A stretch of 64,000 nt of DNA from Gammaproteobacteria bacterium. Lineage in GTDB: Bacteria; Pseudomonadota; Gammaproteobacteria; SZUA-229. The stretch is from positions 1 to 64,000 of the forward strand of contig JAGXGK010000042.1 of assembly GCA_024636785.1 (NCBI GenBank), in the 5' to 3' direction. Positions 16,876 to 26,219 of the stretch are shown piece after piece. Numbering within the stretch: position 1 is the first letter of the stretch; each line of letters starts with the position of its first letter. The position numbers and the translations under genes are program-made. Below the pieces are notes generated by a model, which had not been told where the DNA came from, did no database searches, and saw only the letters and a list, made by a program, of their open reading frames with translations.

Positions 16876-17349
16876 TCACCCCAGTCCCGCAAAACTGTTT
16901 TGCCGTAGCGCTTCATAAACAATAACCGCGGCGGCGTTGGATAGATTCAGGCTGCGGCTGTTACCCAGCATGGGCAGCCGGAGAATTTTTTCCGGTGCCA
17001 GACTGTCCAGATAGTCTTGAGGCAAGCCGCGCGTCTCCGGGCCGAATATCAGCGAGTCTCCGGGCGAATAGCTTATGTCGCTGTAATTTTGAGTGCCGCG
17101 TGTGGACAGAGCGTAAACTGTGCCGGTGGCCGTCGACTTTAATTTTGCGTACAGCTCCGGCAGTGATGCGTGGGTTTGCACATCGGCCCACTCGTGATAA
17201 TCAAGGCCGGCACGCCGCAGTTTTTTGTCATCGAGCTCAAAACCCAGTGGCTCGATAAGATGTAAATGACAGCCGGTGTTGGCGCACAGGCGAATAATGT
17301 TACCGGTGTTGGGCGGAATTTCAGGCTGGTATAAAATTATATTAAACAT
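16876..17349 (-). CDS. trmL: tRNA (cytidine(34)-2'-O)-methyltransferase TrmL
   Basis: 157 aa SPOUT methyltransferase. It opens with FNIILYQPEIPPNTGNIIR and carries FGPETRGLP and LRLPMLGNSRSLNLSNAAAVIVYE, the knotted SAM-binding motifs of TrmL (YibK). It 2'-O-methylates the wobble base of tRNA-Leu. It sits next to gpsA as in E. coli, but convergent with it. The divergent neighbour at 17474 begins 124 nt away. Confidence 0.95.
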   Translation of the reverse strand: MFNIILYQPEIPPNTGNIIRLCANTGCHLHLIEPLGFELDDKKLRRAGLDYHEWADVQTHASLPELYAKLKSTATGTVYALSTRGTQNYSDISYSPGDSLIFGPETRGLPQDYLDSLAPEKILRLPMLGNSRSLNLSNAAAVIVYEALRQNSFAGLG

Positions 17350-17473
17350 GCTGCCCAGTTTATCGGGAGTTCAGGGAAATCGCACGAGTTTGCGGCTAAA
17401 TCAACACTTTAGTATAAATTTTTGCTATAAATTAAAGACTGATAGCAAGCAAGCTAACCAAACGTATATATAA

Positions 17474-18922
17474 ATGAATGAATCGGGATTAAATTCAGAA
17501 ATAGAAAAGGGCTTAGGGCAAAAACAGCAACTACAGGCAACGATTTTACTCGTTGATGATGACCCGCTGATTGTAGAGAGCCTGAATTATTTTCTACTAA
17601 AACATTATCGAGTAGTGGTGGCCGATTCGAGAAGGAAGGCTACGGAGCTACTGGCAAAAATGGACGAGCGCCCCGATATTGCCCTCATCGACCTCGGCCT
17701 GCCACCCTGTCCTCATAAACCCGACGAGGGCTTTAATCTGATCAGAGAACTGCTGGCGCAGTCGGGTGACATGAAAATCCTGGTGCTCTCCGGTCAGGAC
17801 GAAGACGTGAATATTCAGCACGCGCTCACCCTTGGCGCAGTGGACTTCATCGCCAAGCCGGCCGATCCGCAATTATTACTGGCGCGTTTGCAGCATCATT
17901 TGCGCCTGCGCCAGGTCGAACGGCAACGCGCCGTGCAAAAAGATAATTTTATTATCGGCCAGAGCGCATCCATCGAAGTGGTCATGCAGCAAGTTCAACA
18001 GTTCGCTGACTCGCCCTTCCCGGTGCTGATTCAGGGCGAATCGGGCACCGGCAAGGAGATGGTCGCCAAAGCCATTCACGAGCAGAGCCAGCGCCGAACA
18101 GAACCCTTTATGGCGATCAACTGCGCTGCCATTGCCCCCGACCTGCTCGAAGCGCAGTTATTCGGCCATCGCAAGGGCGCGTTTACCGGTGCTAATCAGG
18201 AGCACAAGGGTTTTTTCATTGAAGCCGGTCAGGGCACCTTACTGCTGGACGAGATCGGTGAATTGCCGCTCGCCTTACAGGGCAAGCTGCTGCGCGTAAT
18301 TGAGAGCGGAGAATTCTACCGGGTCGGTGAAACCCAGCAGCTGACATCACGCGCACGCATTGTCGCCGCCACCAACAAGGTGCTGCGCGACGAAGTAGCT
18401 CAGGGCAATTTCAGGGCCGATCTGTACCATCGTCTGGGTATTCTCAATGTCAATATGCCGCCGCTGCGCGAGCGTAACGGCGACAGCTTCCTGCTGCTGG
18501 ATCATTTTTTAACCACCTATGCCGACTCACTGGCACCTTTCGTGCTGGATGACGACGCCGGAAAACTCTGGGCCAGTTATGCCTTTCCCGGCAATGTGCG
18601 CGAACTGCGCAACATTGTCATCCGTCTGGGCACAAAATTCCCCGGTAGCACCATCACCCGTGCCATTCTGGAAGGTGAGATGGAGATGCAGCTTTCCGCC
18701 AGTGAGCTGTCAGAGACCAGCCAGGTGCTGAGCGATGAATTTATCAAGCAGCGGCTGGTTTCAGGTGAATTCTCGCTGGATGATCTGCTCAGAGAAGTGG
18801 AAAGCCGCTGCATCCGCATTGCACTGGAAATCAACAACAACAAGGTCAGCAAAGCAGCGGATGCGCTACAGGTAAACCGGACCACGCTCTACAGTAGAGT
18901 GCAGAAATTAGGGAAGCTGTAA
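17474..18922 (+). CDS. Sigma-54-dependent response regulator, PrsR-like
   Basis: 482 aa. A receiver domain (about 22-140) has the acidic pocket VDDD and phosphoacceptor Asp73 in LIDLGLPP. A sigma-54 AAA+ domain follows with Walker A GESGTGKE (188-195), the sigma-54 contact loop GAFTGA (235-240) and LLLDE; a Fis-type helix-turn-helix ends the protein. The receiver resembles PrsR, the regulator of PEP-CTERM/exopolysaccharide loci, in its LGLPP...EGF spacing. It is the first gene of the MSHA-like pilus cluster, 2 nt before the next gene. The histidine kinase at 31121 is the likely partner and the pilin promoter at 34437 a likely target; both are inferred. Confidence 0.9.
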   Translation: MNESGLNSEIEKGLGQKQQLQATILLVDDDPLIVESLNYFLLKHYRVVVADSRRKATELLAKMDERPDIALIDLGLPPCPHKPDEGFNLIRELLAQSGDMKILVLSGQDEDVNIQHALTLGAVDFIAKPADPQLLLARLQHHLRLRQVERQRAVQKDNFIIGQSASIEVVMQQVQQFADSPFPVLIQGESGTGKEMVAKAIHEQSQRRTEPFMAINCAAIAPDLLEAQLFGHRKGAFTGANQEHKGFFIEAGQGTLLLDEIGELPLALQGKLLRVIESGEFYRVGETQQLTSRARIVAATNKVLRDEVAQGNFRADLYHRLGILNVNMPPLRERNGDSFLLLDHFLTTYADSLAPFVLDDDAGKLWASYAFPGNVRELRNIVIRLGTKFPGSTITRAILEGEMEMQLSASELSETSQVLSDEFIKQRLVSGEFSLDDLLREVESRCIRIALEINNNKVSKAADALQVNRTTLYSRVQKLGKL

Positions 18923-18924
18923 TC

Positions 18925-20268
18925 ATGTACCAGGCTCATTTTGGGCTGGAAAGACCGCCTTTTAAAATCACCCCCGACACCAGTCTGTTTTTTGAAGGCA
19001 GTCAGCGTGGCGCGGCACTGGACGCCCTGATCTACACCGTCACCAGCGGCGAAGGCATTATCAAAGTGGTGGGCGAAGTCGGCAGCGGCAAGACAATGCT
19101 GTGCAGAATGCTGGAAGTGCGTCTGGCAGGCAAGGTTGATGTTGTCTATATCGCCAATCCCAGCCTTTCGCCGGACAATATCCTGCATGTCATCGCGCAC
19201 GAGCTGGGGCTGGAAATTGACAACAGCAGCAATAAGCTCGATGTCATGCAGAAACTACACGCCTATCTACTGGAAAAACACGCCGATAATCGCCAGGTGG
19301 TTCTGTTTGTTGAAGAAGCCCAGAGCATGCCCATTGAGACCCTGGAAGAGATCCGGCTGTTGAGTAATCTGGAAACAGAACACAGTAAATTATTGCAGAT
19401 GGTGCTCTTCGGGCAGCCGGAACTGGACGTAAAACTGGCGCAGAGTCAGATTCGTCAGCTGAAAGAGCGCATCACCCACAGTTTCTATCTGGATCCCTTC
19501 CCGCCCGGGGACACGCTGGAGTACCTTAATTTTAGATTGCGAAACGTCGGCTACCGTGGCCCGGATGTGTTCAATCAGAAGACCGCCAATGCCATCGAAA
19601 AGTATTCAGGCGGCCTGACCCGGCGAATCAACATTCTGGCCGACAAGGCACTGATGGCCTCATTTTCGGAAGGCGGGCATGAGGTCACAATAAAGCATGT
19701 CCGCACCGGCGCCGTCGATAGCGATTTTAAAAAGAAGCGGAATGTGCGCCGCTGGCTGGCAGTAGCGGCAGTCGCCGTCGGTCTGGTGGCTGCGGTGTGG
19801 TTCGGTACAGTTATCGCGCCGTCGGAACAGAAAGACTCGGCCGAGGCAACGCAAAATAATGAGATAACAGCAGCACCGGGCCAGGCTCCGGCAGAGACCA
19901 TCGAGATCATAATTCCGGAGACTGATAGCCCGTTGGCATCAAGGCTTCAGGCAACAGAAGACTGGCTGGCGATAGCGCCGGACAGCCGATACAGCATACA
20001 ATTGCTGATGACACGGGTGGACGATGTGCAGGGCGTAGAAAAATTCCTGAATGAACGCCCTGAAATGCTGGAACTCGACCAGATTTACATCTATGAAACG
20101 ATCATCGATGAGACAAAAAACTATAGCGTGCTGTACGGTGATTTTGAATCGTATCAGGTGGCGCTGACACAACTTCGCAGCCTGCCGGATGAGCTGAAGA
20201 GTAGCCAGCCGTTTCTACGCCGGCTCAGCGCCGTACGCAAAGATTTAATCCGTAATCAGACATTGTAG
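18925..20268 (+). CDS. mshM: MSHA biogenesis ATPase MshM (ExeA-like)
   Basis: 447 aa. An ExeA/GspA-type AAA+ domain starts with MYQAHFGLERPPF, has Walker A GEVGSGKT (50-57) and FVEEAQSMP as Walker B. A single membrane helix (about 255-277) separates it from a periplasmic C-terminal part. Such proteins help insert or assemble the secretin in the peptidoglycan layer. The next gene encodes that secretin, and in Vibrio mshL and mshM are likewise adjacent. The start is 2 nt after the response-regulator stop. Confidence 0.87.
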   Translation: MYQAHFGLERPPFKITPDTSLFFEGSQRGAALDALIYTVTSGEGIIKVVGEVGSGKTMLCRMLEVRLAGKVDVVYIANPSLSPDNILHVIAHELGLEIDNSSNKLDVMQKLHAYLLEKHADNRQVVLFVEEAQSMPIETLEEIRLLSNLETEHSKLLQMVLFGQPELDVKLAQSQIRQLKERITHSFYLDPFPPGDTLEYLNFRLRNVGYRGPDVFNQKTANAIEKYSGGLTRRINILADKALMASFSEGGHEVTIKHVRTGAVDSDFKKKRNVRRWLAVAAVAVGLVAAVWFGTVIAPSEQKDSAEATQNNEITAAPGQAPAETIEIIIPETDSPLASRLQATEDWLAIAPDSRYSIQLLMTRVDDVQGVEKFLNERPEMLELDQIYIYETIIDETKNYSVLYGDFESYQVALTQLRSLPDELKSSQPFLRRLSAVRKDLIRNQTL

Positions 20269-20315
20269 CGACAACAGGTTTAAGGAAAAACGAATAAGGA
20301 AAAATGGGTGAGTAA

Positions 20316-21920
20316 ATGAATAAAATAATTAGAAATATCGGGGTTCTCGGGCTATCGCTGCTACTGATTGCCTGCGGTGCCAGTAATCCTCCGACCAGAT
20401 CGGAAGGGCATCTTGATAATAAGTCGGCACCGCTCGATACCATTCCGGCGACAGTGAATGACGCCCCCATATTGCCCGAACCTGAACAGCGGCCCGCGCT
20501 GGAAACCTACACCGTGGTGGTCAATCAGGTGCCGGTGCGCGAGTTGTTGTTTTCCATGGCCCGGGATGCCAGTTTAAATCTGGATATCGACAGCGACATC
20601 GAAGGCAAAGTTACCATGAACGCCATCGACCAGACTTTGCCGCAAATTCTGGAGCGGCTCACCCGTCAGGTCGCTATCAATTACACACTGGAAGACGACA
20701 CCCTGCATATTCGCGCCGACAAGCCGTATCTGCATCTCTACAGCGTCAACTATCTGAACATGTCACGCCTGAGCAAGGGCAGCGTTGAGGTCTCCACCGA
20801 AATCAGTTCGACGGGTACTACCGAAGGGGCTGCGGGTAATAACTCCAGTTCAGAGGTTAATAATGTCTCCGATAATGAGTTCTGGAAAACCCTGATCGTT
20901 AACTTCGGCGGCATCATCGGTGAAGAGGTCAAAGGCGACGAAGCCGGCAGCAGTCGAAATATCATGGTCAATCGCGAAACCGGCGTGGTCGGCGTGCGCG
21001 CGACATTCCGGCAGCACCGCGAAATTCAGACGTTTCTGGATCGCGTCATCGGCGGCGCGCAGCGTCAGGTTATGATCGAAGCCACCATCGCCGAAGTCAC
21101 CCTGAGTGATCGCTATCAGGCCGGTATTGACTGGTCGATGGTGAAGATGGATGGCCTGGGCAATATCACCGATCAGATCAGTCAGAATTTACTGGGAGGC
21201 AACCTCGGCACCACCCCTTTCTTTGAATTGTCCAGCTCAACCACCACCAGCTCCGGCGAGAACCTGTCGGCGACCCTCAAGGCGCTGGAGACCTTCGGTG
21301 ACGTAAAAGTATTATCCAGCCCCAAGGTCATGGCACTCAATAATCAGACCGCCATGCTCAAGGTGGTCGACAACGCAGTCTATTTTTCCGTTGAAGTGAC
21401 GCCCGAAATCATTAACGCTGCAACCGGCGTCGTCACCAGTCCGGCCACCATCAGCACCGACATCAATACCGTGCCGATTGGCTTTGTCATGTCGGTGATG
21501 CCCTTCATTGACAGCAATGATGTGGTCACCCTGAATATCAGGCCCACCATATCCAGAATTGTGGATACGGTAAACGATCCCAATCCGGAACTGGCAAAAG
21601 AAGGCGTCATCAGCAGCATTCCGGTCATTCAGGTGCGTGAGATTGAATCAGTGCTAAAAGTGAACAATGGTGACACCGCCGTCATCGGCGGGCTGATGCA
21701 GGATCAGGTCAATAAAAGAACCACCGGCATACCCATCCTCTCCAGCATCCCTTTTCTGGGCGCGCTGTTCTCTTATCAGGATGACGAGTATGTGAAATCC
21801 GAGCTGGTGATTTTTATACGACCGGTCGTGGTGCACGAGGCCAGTCTGAACGGTGACCTGAAAGAGTACCGCAAATATCTGATGGATGATTTTGATGCCA
21901 GTCCAGCCCAGTCCAGATAA
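20316..21920 (+). CDS. mshL: MSHA-type outer-membrane secretin MshL
   Basis: 534 aa. A lipoprotein signal ends in LLIAC (Cys20). An STN/N0-like domain (about 65-140: YTVVVNQVPVRELLFSMARD) precedes an N1-type region and the secretin homology domain with SSPKVMALNNQTAMLKV and VNNGDTAVIGGLMQDQ. It should form the outer-membrane gate through which the pilus emerges. Ser/Thr-rich loops (160-180 and 305-320) probably correspond to the gate region. It is followed by mshN 15 nt later. Confidence 0.93.
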   Translation: MNKIIRNIGVLGLSLLLIACGASNPPTRSEGHLDNKSAPLDTIPATVNDAPILPEPEQRPALETYTVVVNQVPVRELLFSMARDASLNLDIDSDIEGKVTMNAIDQTLPQILERLTRQVAINYTLEDDTLHIRADKPYLHLYSVNYLNMSRLSKGSVEVSTEISSTGTTEGAAGNNSSSEVNNVSDNEFWKTLIVNFGGIIGEEVKGDEAGSSRNIMVNRETGVVGVRATFRQHREIQTFLDRVIGGAQRQVMIEATIAEVTLSDRYQAGIDWSMVKMDGLGNITDQISQNLLGGNLGTTPFFELSSSTTTSSGENLSATLKALETFGDVKVLSSPKVMALNNQTAMLKVVDNAVYFSVEVTPEIINAATGVVTSPATISTDINTVPIGFVMSVMPFIDSNDVVTLNIRPTISRIVDTVNDPNPELAKEGVISSIPVIQVREIESVLKVNNGDTAVIGGLMQDQVNKRTTGIPILSSIPFLGALFSYQDDEYVKSELVIFIRPVVVHEASLNGDLKEYRKYLMDDFDASPAQSR

Positions 21921-21935
21921 TTTGAGATTGATGAT

Positions 21936-23258
21936 ATGAGCCTGTTACTGGACGCATTGAAAAAAGCTGAGAAAGAAAAACAGAAAATGCGCGAAGCGGA
22001 AACCGCAGCGGCTGATTACAGTAGTGCGGCAACAGAGGCTGAGCCTTTGGAGTTACAGGCGGCCACGCAAACCCCGCCCCTGCAACTGTCGCCGGAACCA
22101 CCGGAAGCAGAAACTGTTGTCGATGAACTGGAACTGGTGCTGGATGAGCCACCCGAAGTTTTGGAGCCACCAGAGCCGCAGGGCCCTGCGCAGGAAGCAC
22201 CCGAAGCGCCAACAGTGGAAGCAACGGAAGCGCCGCTGGAGCTGGAGAGAAGTGCCGCCACCACCTCCACCGTTTCGGATGATGCGTTGCAATTATTAAT
22301 CTACAAAACCAACAAAAGATACCGCCGGAAACAGAAGATATTATGGGGCAGTCTATTATCTGTCGCCGTCATTATTCTGCTGGTGGCCGGAGGCTATCAC
22401 TATTACGGTGTGCTGGAAGAGGTCGAATCACTGGAGCGTAAACATAGGCTGGCGATGCAGGCGGTGCAGGCCGAACCGGTAAAGCAAAGCCGGAAGCCAT
22501 CGCCTGTTGAGTCGGTGAAAACAGACGAAGTCGCGCCGCCGCCTCCCCCGCGCGAAGTGGAAGTGAAGGCGAAGCCGCAGGCAGCTGCAAAACCGGTCGC
22601 TAAACCTGCGACCAGTGCGGTAACGCCACAGGTTAAGGCCGAGGAGGTCGAAAACAGTTTTTCAGTGCGGCAAACTAGAACTGAAGATCCGATCAATGCA
22701 CTGCTGCAACAGGCCTGGCTGGCCTATAACCGTGAGGATTACTCCCGGGCGGGCAAAATCTATGAAAGCGTCTTGCAGCGTGAAGCAAAAAATCGCGATG
22801 CGCTGCTGGGCATGGCCGCGGTGGCTATCAAAAACGATGACCTTAAAAAGGCGAAGCAGAGCTACCAGTTGCTTCTCAGGCTCGATCCCCGGGACCAGGT
22901 GGCGAATGCGGCAATGGCCAATCTGGAAAAAACCACGATGGGTTCGCAGGAAGAGAGCCAGCTTAAGTCGCTTCTGCAACAGCAGCCATCCGCCTTTCAT
23001 CTGAATTATGCCCTGGGCAACTATTATGCCGGTCAGGGCAAATGGCCGGAAGCGCAAGCGGCCTATTTCAAGGCCTGGCAGGGCGATGCTGAGAATGCGA
23101 ATTATGCCTACAATCTGGCGGTGAGCCTGGATCAGCTGGGCAAGCGTAAAGAGGCGTTGCGTTTTTACCGGCAATGTCTGGTATTAGCGGAAAAACAGAC
23201 GATCAGCTTTTCCAGAACGGATGTGCAAACACGCATCGACAATCTTGCTGCCGAATAG
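21936..23258 (+). CDS. mshN: MSHA biogenesis protein MshN (TPR)
   Basis: 440 aa. It begins with MSLLLDALKKAEKEK, the usual start of MshN and related proteins. A Pro/Glu-rich cytoplasmic stretch (40-110) leads to one membrane helix (about 136-155), then a periplasmic Pro/Lys/Ala-rich linker and TPR-like helices (about 250-440) with repeated Y-A-G-K...Y patterns. It is thought to bridge inner and outer membrane parts of the MSHA machine. The low-complexity N-terminal half creates several false antisense frames. Confidence 0.87.
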   Translation: MSLLLDALKKAEKEKQKMREAETAAADYSSAATEAEPLELQAATQTPPLQLSPEPPEAETVVDELELVLDEPPEVLEPPEPQGPAQEAPEAPTVEATEAPLELERSAATTSTVSDDALQLLIYKTNKRYRRKQKILWGSLLSVAVIILLVAGGYHYYGVLEEVESLERKHRLAMQAVQAEPVKQSRKPSPVESVKTDEVAPPPPPREVEVKAKPQAAAKPVAKPATSAVTPQVKAEEVENSFSVRQTRTEDPINALLQQAWLAYNREDYSRAGKIYESVLQREAKNRDALLGMAAVAIKNDDLKKAKQSYQLLLRLDPRDQVANAAMANLEKTTMGSQEESQLKSLLQQQPSAFHLNYALGNYYAGQGKWPEAQAAYFKAWQGDAENANYAYNLAVSLDQLGKRKEALRFYRQCLVLAEKQTISFSRTDVQTRIDNLAAE

Positions 23259-23264
23259 AAAATT

Positions 23265-24974
23265 ATGAATTCAGCCGAAATAATTATAAAAGCCAAAAAA
23301 CGACTTGGCGAACGTCTGGTTGAAAAAGGGCTGGCGTCGGTCGATCAGGTTGAAATTGCTTTAACCGAACAGAAGAAGACCGGTCGCCTGATCGGCGAGA
23401 TTCTGGTGTCGCTGGGTTTTGTCTCAGAGTCGGTGATGCGGGATATGCTCGGTCAGGTGTTGGGCATCAAAAGTGTCGACCTGAAAAGCGTGGTGCCCGA
23501 TGCCGCAGCGCTGGAGTTAATTCCAAAAGAAATGGCCGAACGGCACGTGATCGTCCCGATCAGTTTCAATCCGGAAAATCAGCATCTCCGACTGGCGATG
23601 AAAAATGCCTCCGATCTACAGACGCTGGATCGGGTACACGCCCTGGTCGGTAGAAAAATCGAAATCACCCCCTTCGTTTCGGGCGAAGGTGAAATCAAAC
23701 GGGCGATTGACCAGTTCTATGGTTATGAGCTTTCGGTGGACGGTATTCTGCGCGAGATCGAGACCGGTGAAATTGATTACCAGAGTCTCGACGCAGTCGA
23801 AGATGAATACAGCCAGCCGTTGATCAGGCTGGTCGATGCGATTTTAGCCGACGCCGTAAAGCGCGATTCCTCGGACATTCATTTCGAGCCGGAAGACGGT
23901 TTCCTGCGCCTGCGCTACCGCATTGACGGCGTGATGAGACAGATTCGCAGTCTGCATAAAGATTACTGGTCCGCCATTGTGGTGCGCCTGAAAGTGATGT
24001 CTTCGATGAATATTGCAGAAACCAGAATTCCGCAGGATGGTCGCCTGAGTCTGCAAGTGCAGGGCCACCGTGTTGATTTTCGTGTATCGGCACAACCCAC
24101 CACACACGGCGAAAATATCGTATTGCGTGTGCTTGACCGGGCCAAAGGCATTGTACCGCTGGAAGATCTGGGGCTGCATGAAGACACCCTCAGCGCCCTG
24201 AAAATGATGATGGCGCGCCCCGAAGGTATTATTCTGGTAACAGGGCCGACCGGTAGCGGTAAGACCACCACGCTCTACTCGATGCTCAATTACGTGAAGT
24301 CCGAAGAAGTAAACATCATGACGCTGGAAGACCCGGTGGAGTACCCGGTGGATATGATCCGCCAGACCTCCATCAACGAAGTGGCGAGGATGGATTTCGC
24401 CAACGGCATCCGCTCCATGATGCGGCAGGATCCCGACATTATTTTGGTCGGTGAGGTGCGTGACGAAGACACCGCCGAAATGGCATTCAGAGCCGCCATG
24501 ACCGGGCATCAGGTGCTGACCACCCTGCACACCAATTCAGCCATTGGCGCGATTCCCCGCCTGCTGGATATCGGTGTACTGCCCGATATCATGACCGGAA
24601 ACATTATCGGCATCATCAGCCAGCGCTTAATCCGCCTGTTGTGTACGCACTGCAAAGAGGAGGTATGGTCGGACGTGGTCGACAGCAGACTGCTGAGAGT
24701 CACTGAGCCGGTAAAAATTTATGAGCCCGCAGGCTGTGAGCGTTGTGGTCATACCGGCTACAAAGGTCGAATCTCCGTTATGGAAGCGTTAACCATCGAA
24801 GACGATCTGGATGAGTTGATTGCAAAAAGAGCAACGCTGGGTGAGCTGAAAGAGTGTGCCGTGAAATCGGGTTATAAAACCCTGGCTGATGATGCCATAA
24901 GAGTAGTAAAAGCCGGCCTCACTTCTCTGCGGGAGGTTTCACGAGTGATCGATATGACGCGGCGACTGAAATAA
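23265..24974 (+). CDS. mshE: MSHA pilus extension ATPase MshE
   Basis: 569 aa GspE/PilB-type ATPase. The N-terminal MshEN domain (about 10-150) has the RLGERLVEKGL and RLIGEILVSLGF pattern that in Vibrio MshE binds c-di-GMP. Then come Walker A GPTGSGKTTTLY, Walker B ILVGEVRD, GHQVLTTLHT and a CxxC pair set (CTHC, CERCGHTGYKGR) for zinc. It powers pilus extension at the inner membrane. Two c-di-GMP enzymes in the window (2403 and 57303) make nucleotide control plausible. Confidence 0.94.
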   Translation: MNSAEIIIKAKKRLGERLVEKGLASVDQVEIALTEQKKTGRLIGEILVSLGFVSESVMRDMLGQVLGIKSVDLKSVVPDAAALELIPKEMAERHVIVPISFNPENQHLRLAMKNASDLQTLDRVHALVGRKIEITPFVSGEGEIKRAIDQFYGYELSVDGILREIETGEIDYQSLDAVEDEYSQPLIRLVDAILADAVKRDSSDIHFEPEDGFLRLRYRIDGVMRQIRSLHKDYWSAIVVRLKVMSSMNIAETRIPQDGRLSLQVQGHRVDFRVSAQPTTHGENIVLRVLDRAKGIVPLEDLGLHEDTLSALKMMMARPEGIILVTGPTGSGKTTTLYSMLNYVKSEEVNIMTLEDPVEYPVDMIRQTSINEVARMDFANGIRSMMRQDPDIILVGEVRDEDTAEMAFRAAMTGHQVLTTLHTNSAIGAIPRLLDIGVLPDIMTGNIIGIISQRLIRLLCTHCKEEVWSDVVDSRLLRVTEPVKIYEPAGCERCGHTGYKGRISVMEALTIEDDLDELIAKRATLGELKECAVKSGYKTLADDAIRVVKAGLTSLREVSRVIDMTRRLK

Positions 24975-24989
24975 CTGAAGATGTAAATC

Positions 24990-26198
24990 ATGCCGGATTA
25001 TAAATTCAAAACAATCGACGAAATGGGCAAGGTGCGCGGCGATACCATGATCGCCAGCAACCCCATGGAGCTGGAAAAACGCCTGAAAAGCATGGGCTTC
25101 GATCTGCTCAGTTTCGACGAGCAGGCCAAAGCCTCGAAATCATGGCTGCGCCGCAAAACCATCAGCCGACGAGAACTGATCAATTTTACTTTCCATCTTG
25201 AACAGTTATTAAAAGCCGGTGTGCCGCTGCTCGACTGCCTGCGTGATATTCGCGACAGCCTGGATTACAGCCATTTTACCGATGTGTTGCAAACCATCAT
25301 CGATGACATCGAAGGCGGTAAAACTTTGTCGCTGGCATTGTCCGAACACAAAAATATTTTTGATGACATCTATGTCACCCTGGTTCGCGTCGGCGAAGAG
25401 ACCGGGCTTCTGGTCAGGGTACTGGGAGAAATGGGCGAGACCCTGCGCTGGCAGGATGAGCTGGCAGCGCACAGTCGAAAAATAATGATCTACCCCGGCA
25501 TCGTCAGCTTTGTGGTGCTGAGCGTAGTCAGTTTTTTGATGATCTATTTGATGCCACAACTGCTGCCGTTCATAAAAAACATGGGCACGGAAATTCCCAC
25601 GCATACGCGGATACTCATCTCGGTATCATCCGCATTTGTGAATTACTGGTATGTCATGTTGCTGAGTCCGATAGCCATTTTTGTCACCATCAAATTGATC
25701 GCCGTTAACAGACCGGATGTTCAGCGCTTCATCGACAAAATGAAACTAAAAATATGGCTGTTCGGGCCGCTAATGATGAAAATAAAATTAGCCCGCTTCG
25801 CCAACTATTTTGCCATGATGTACGGCGCAGGCATTACGGTGCTGAATGCCCTGAAAATTTCCGAAGGCATTATGAACAACATGATGCTGGAAGACTCCAT
25901 ACACGGTGCCAGGGCACGCATCTCGGAAGGCATGCAAATCAGCGAAAGTTTTGAAGCGACCGGCGTATTTCCTTCCATGATCGTGCGCATGATCCGTATT
26001 GGTGAAGACACCGGTGCAATGGACGAAGCCCTGATGAACGTCAGTTATTTCTATAATCGCGAAGTGAGAGAGTCGATAGATAAAATTGAGCCGGCCATGA
26101 TGCCGGTATTGACAGTGCTGCTGGGCGGGATAATGATGTGGATTATGCTCTCAGTACTGGGCCCGGTTTACGATGCAGTGGCCAACATAAAAATATAA
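24990..26198 (+). CDS. mshG: MSHA inner-membrane platform protein MshG
   Basis: 402 aa PilC/GspF family protein. Two T2SSF domains (about 65-190 and 270-390) each end in hydrophobic helices; three membrane segments are evident near 168-190, 215-240 and 370-395. The repeated motif LLKAGVPLLDCL / MYGAGITVLNAL and GEETGLL / GEDTGAM mark the duplicated halves. It anchors the extension ATPase and the pilus base. It starts 15 nt after mshE. Confidence 0.94.
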   Translation: MPDYKFKTIDEMGKVRGDTMIASNPMELEKRLKSMGFDLLSFDEQAKASKSWLRRKTISRRELINFTFHLEQLLKAGVPLLDCLRDIRDSLDYSHFTDVLQTIIDDIEGGKTLSLALSEHKNIFDDIYVTLVRVGEETGLLVRVLGEMGETLRWQDELAAHSRKIMIYPGIVSFVVLSVVSFLMIYLMPQLLPFIKNMGTEIPTHTRILISVSSAFVNYWYVMLLSPIAIFVTIKLIAVNRPDVQRFIDKMKLKIWLFGPLMMKIKLARFANYFAMMYGAGITVLNALKISEGIMNNMMLEDSIHGARARISEGMQISESFEATGVFPSMIVRMIRIGEDTGAMDEALMNVSYFYNREVRESIDKIEPAMMPVLTVLLGGIMMWIMLSVLGPVYDAVANIKI

Positions 26199-26219
26199 TG
26201 TCAGGGATAATTAACGAGC

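Noticed and set aside
17390..17406. Possible sigma-54 promoter before the PrsR-like gene (TCGCACGAGTTTGC)
   Set aside because: The -24 GG is CG and the spacing is one base short.
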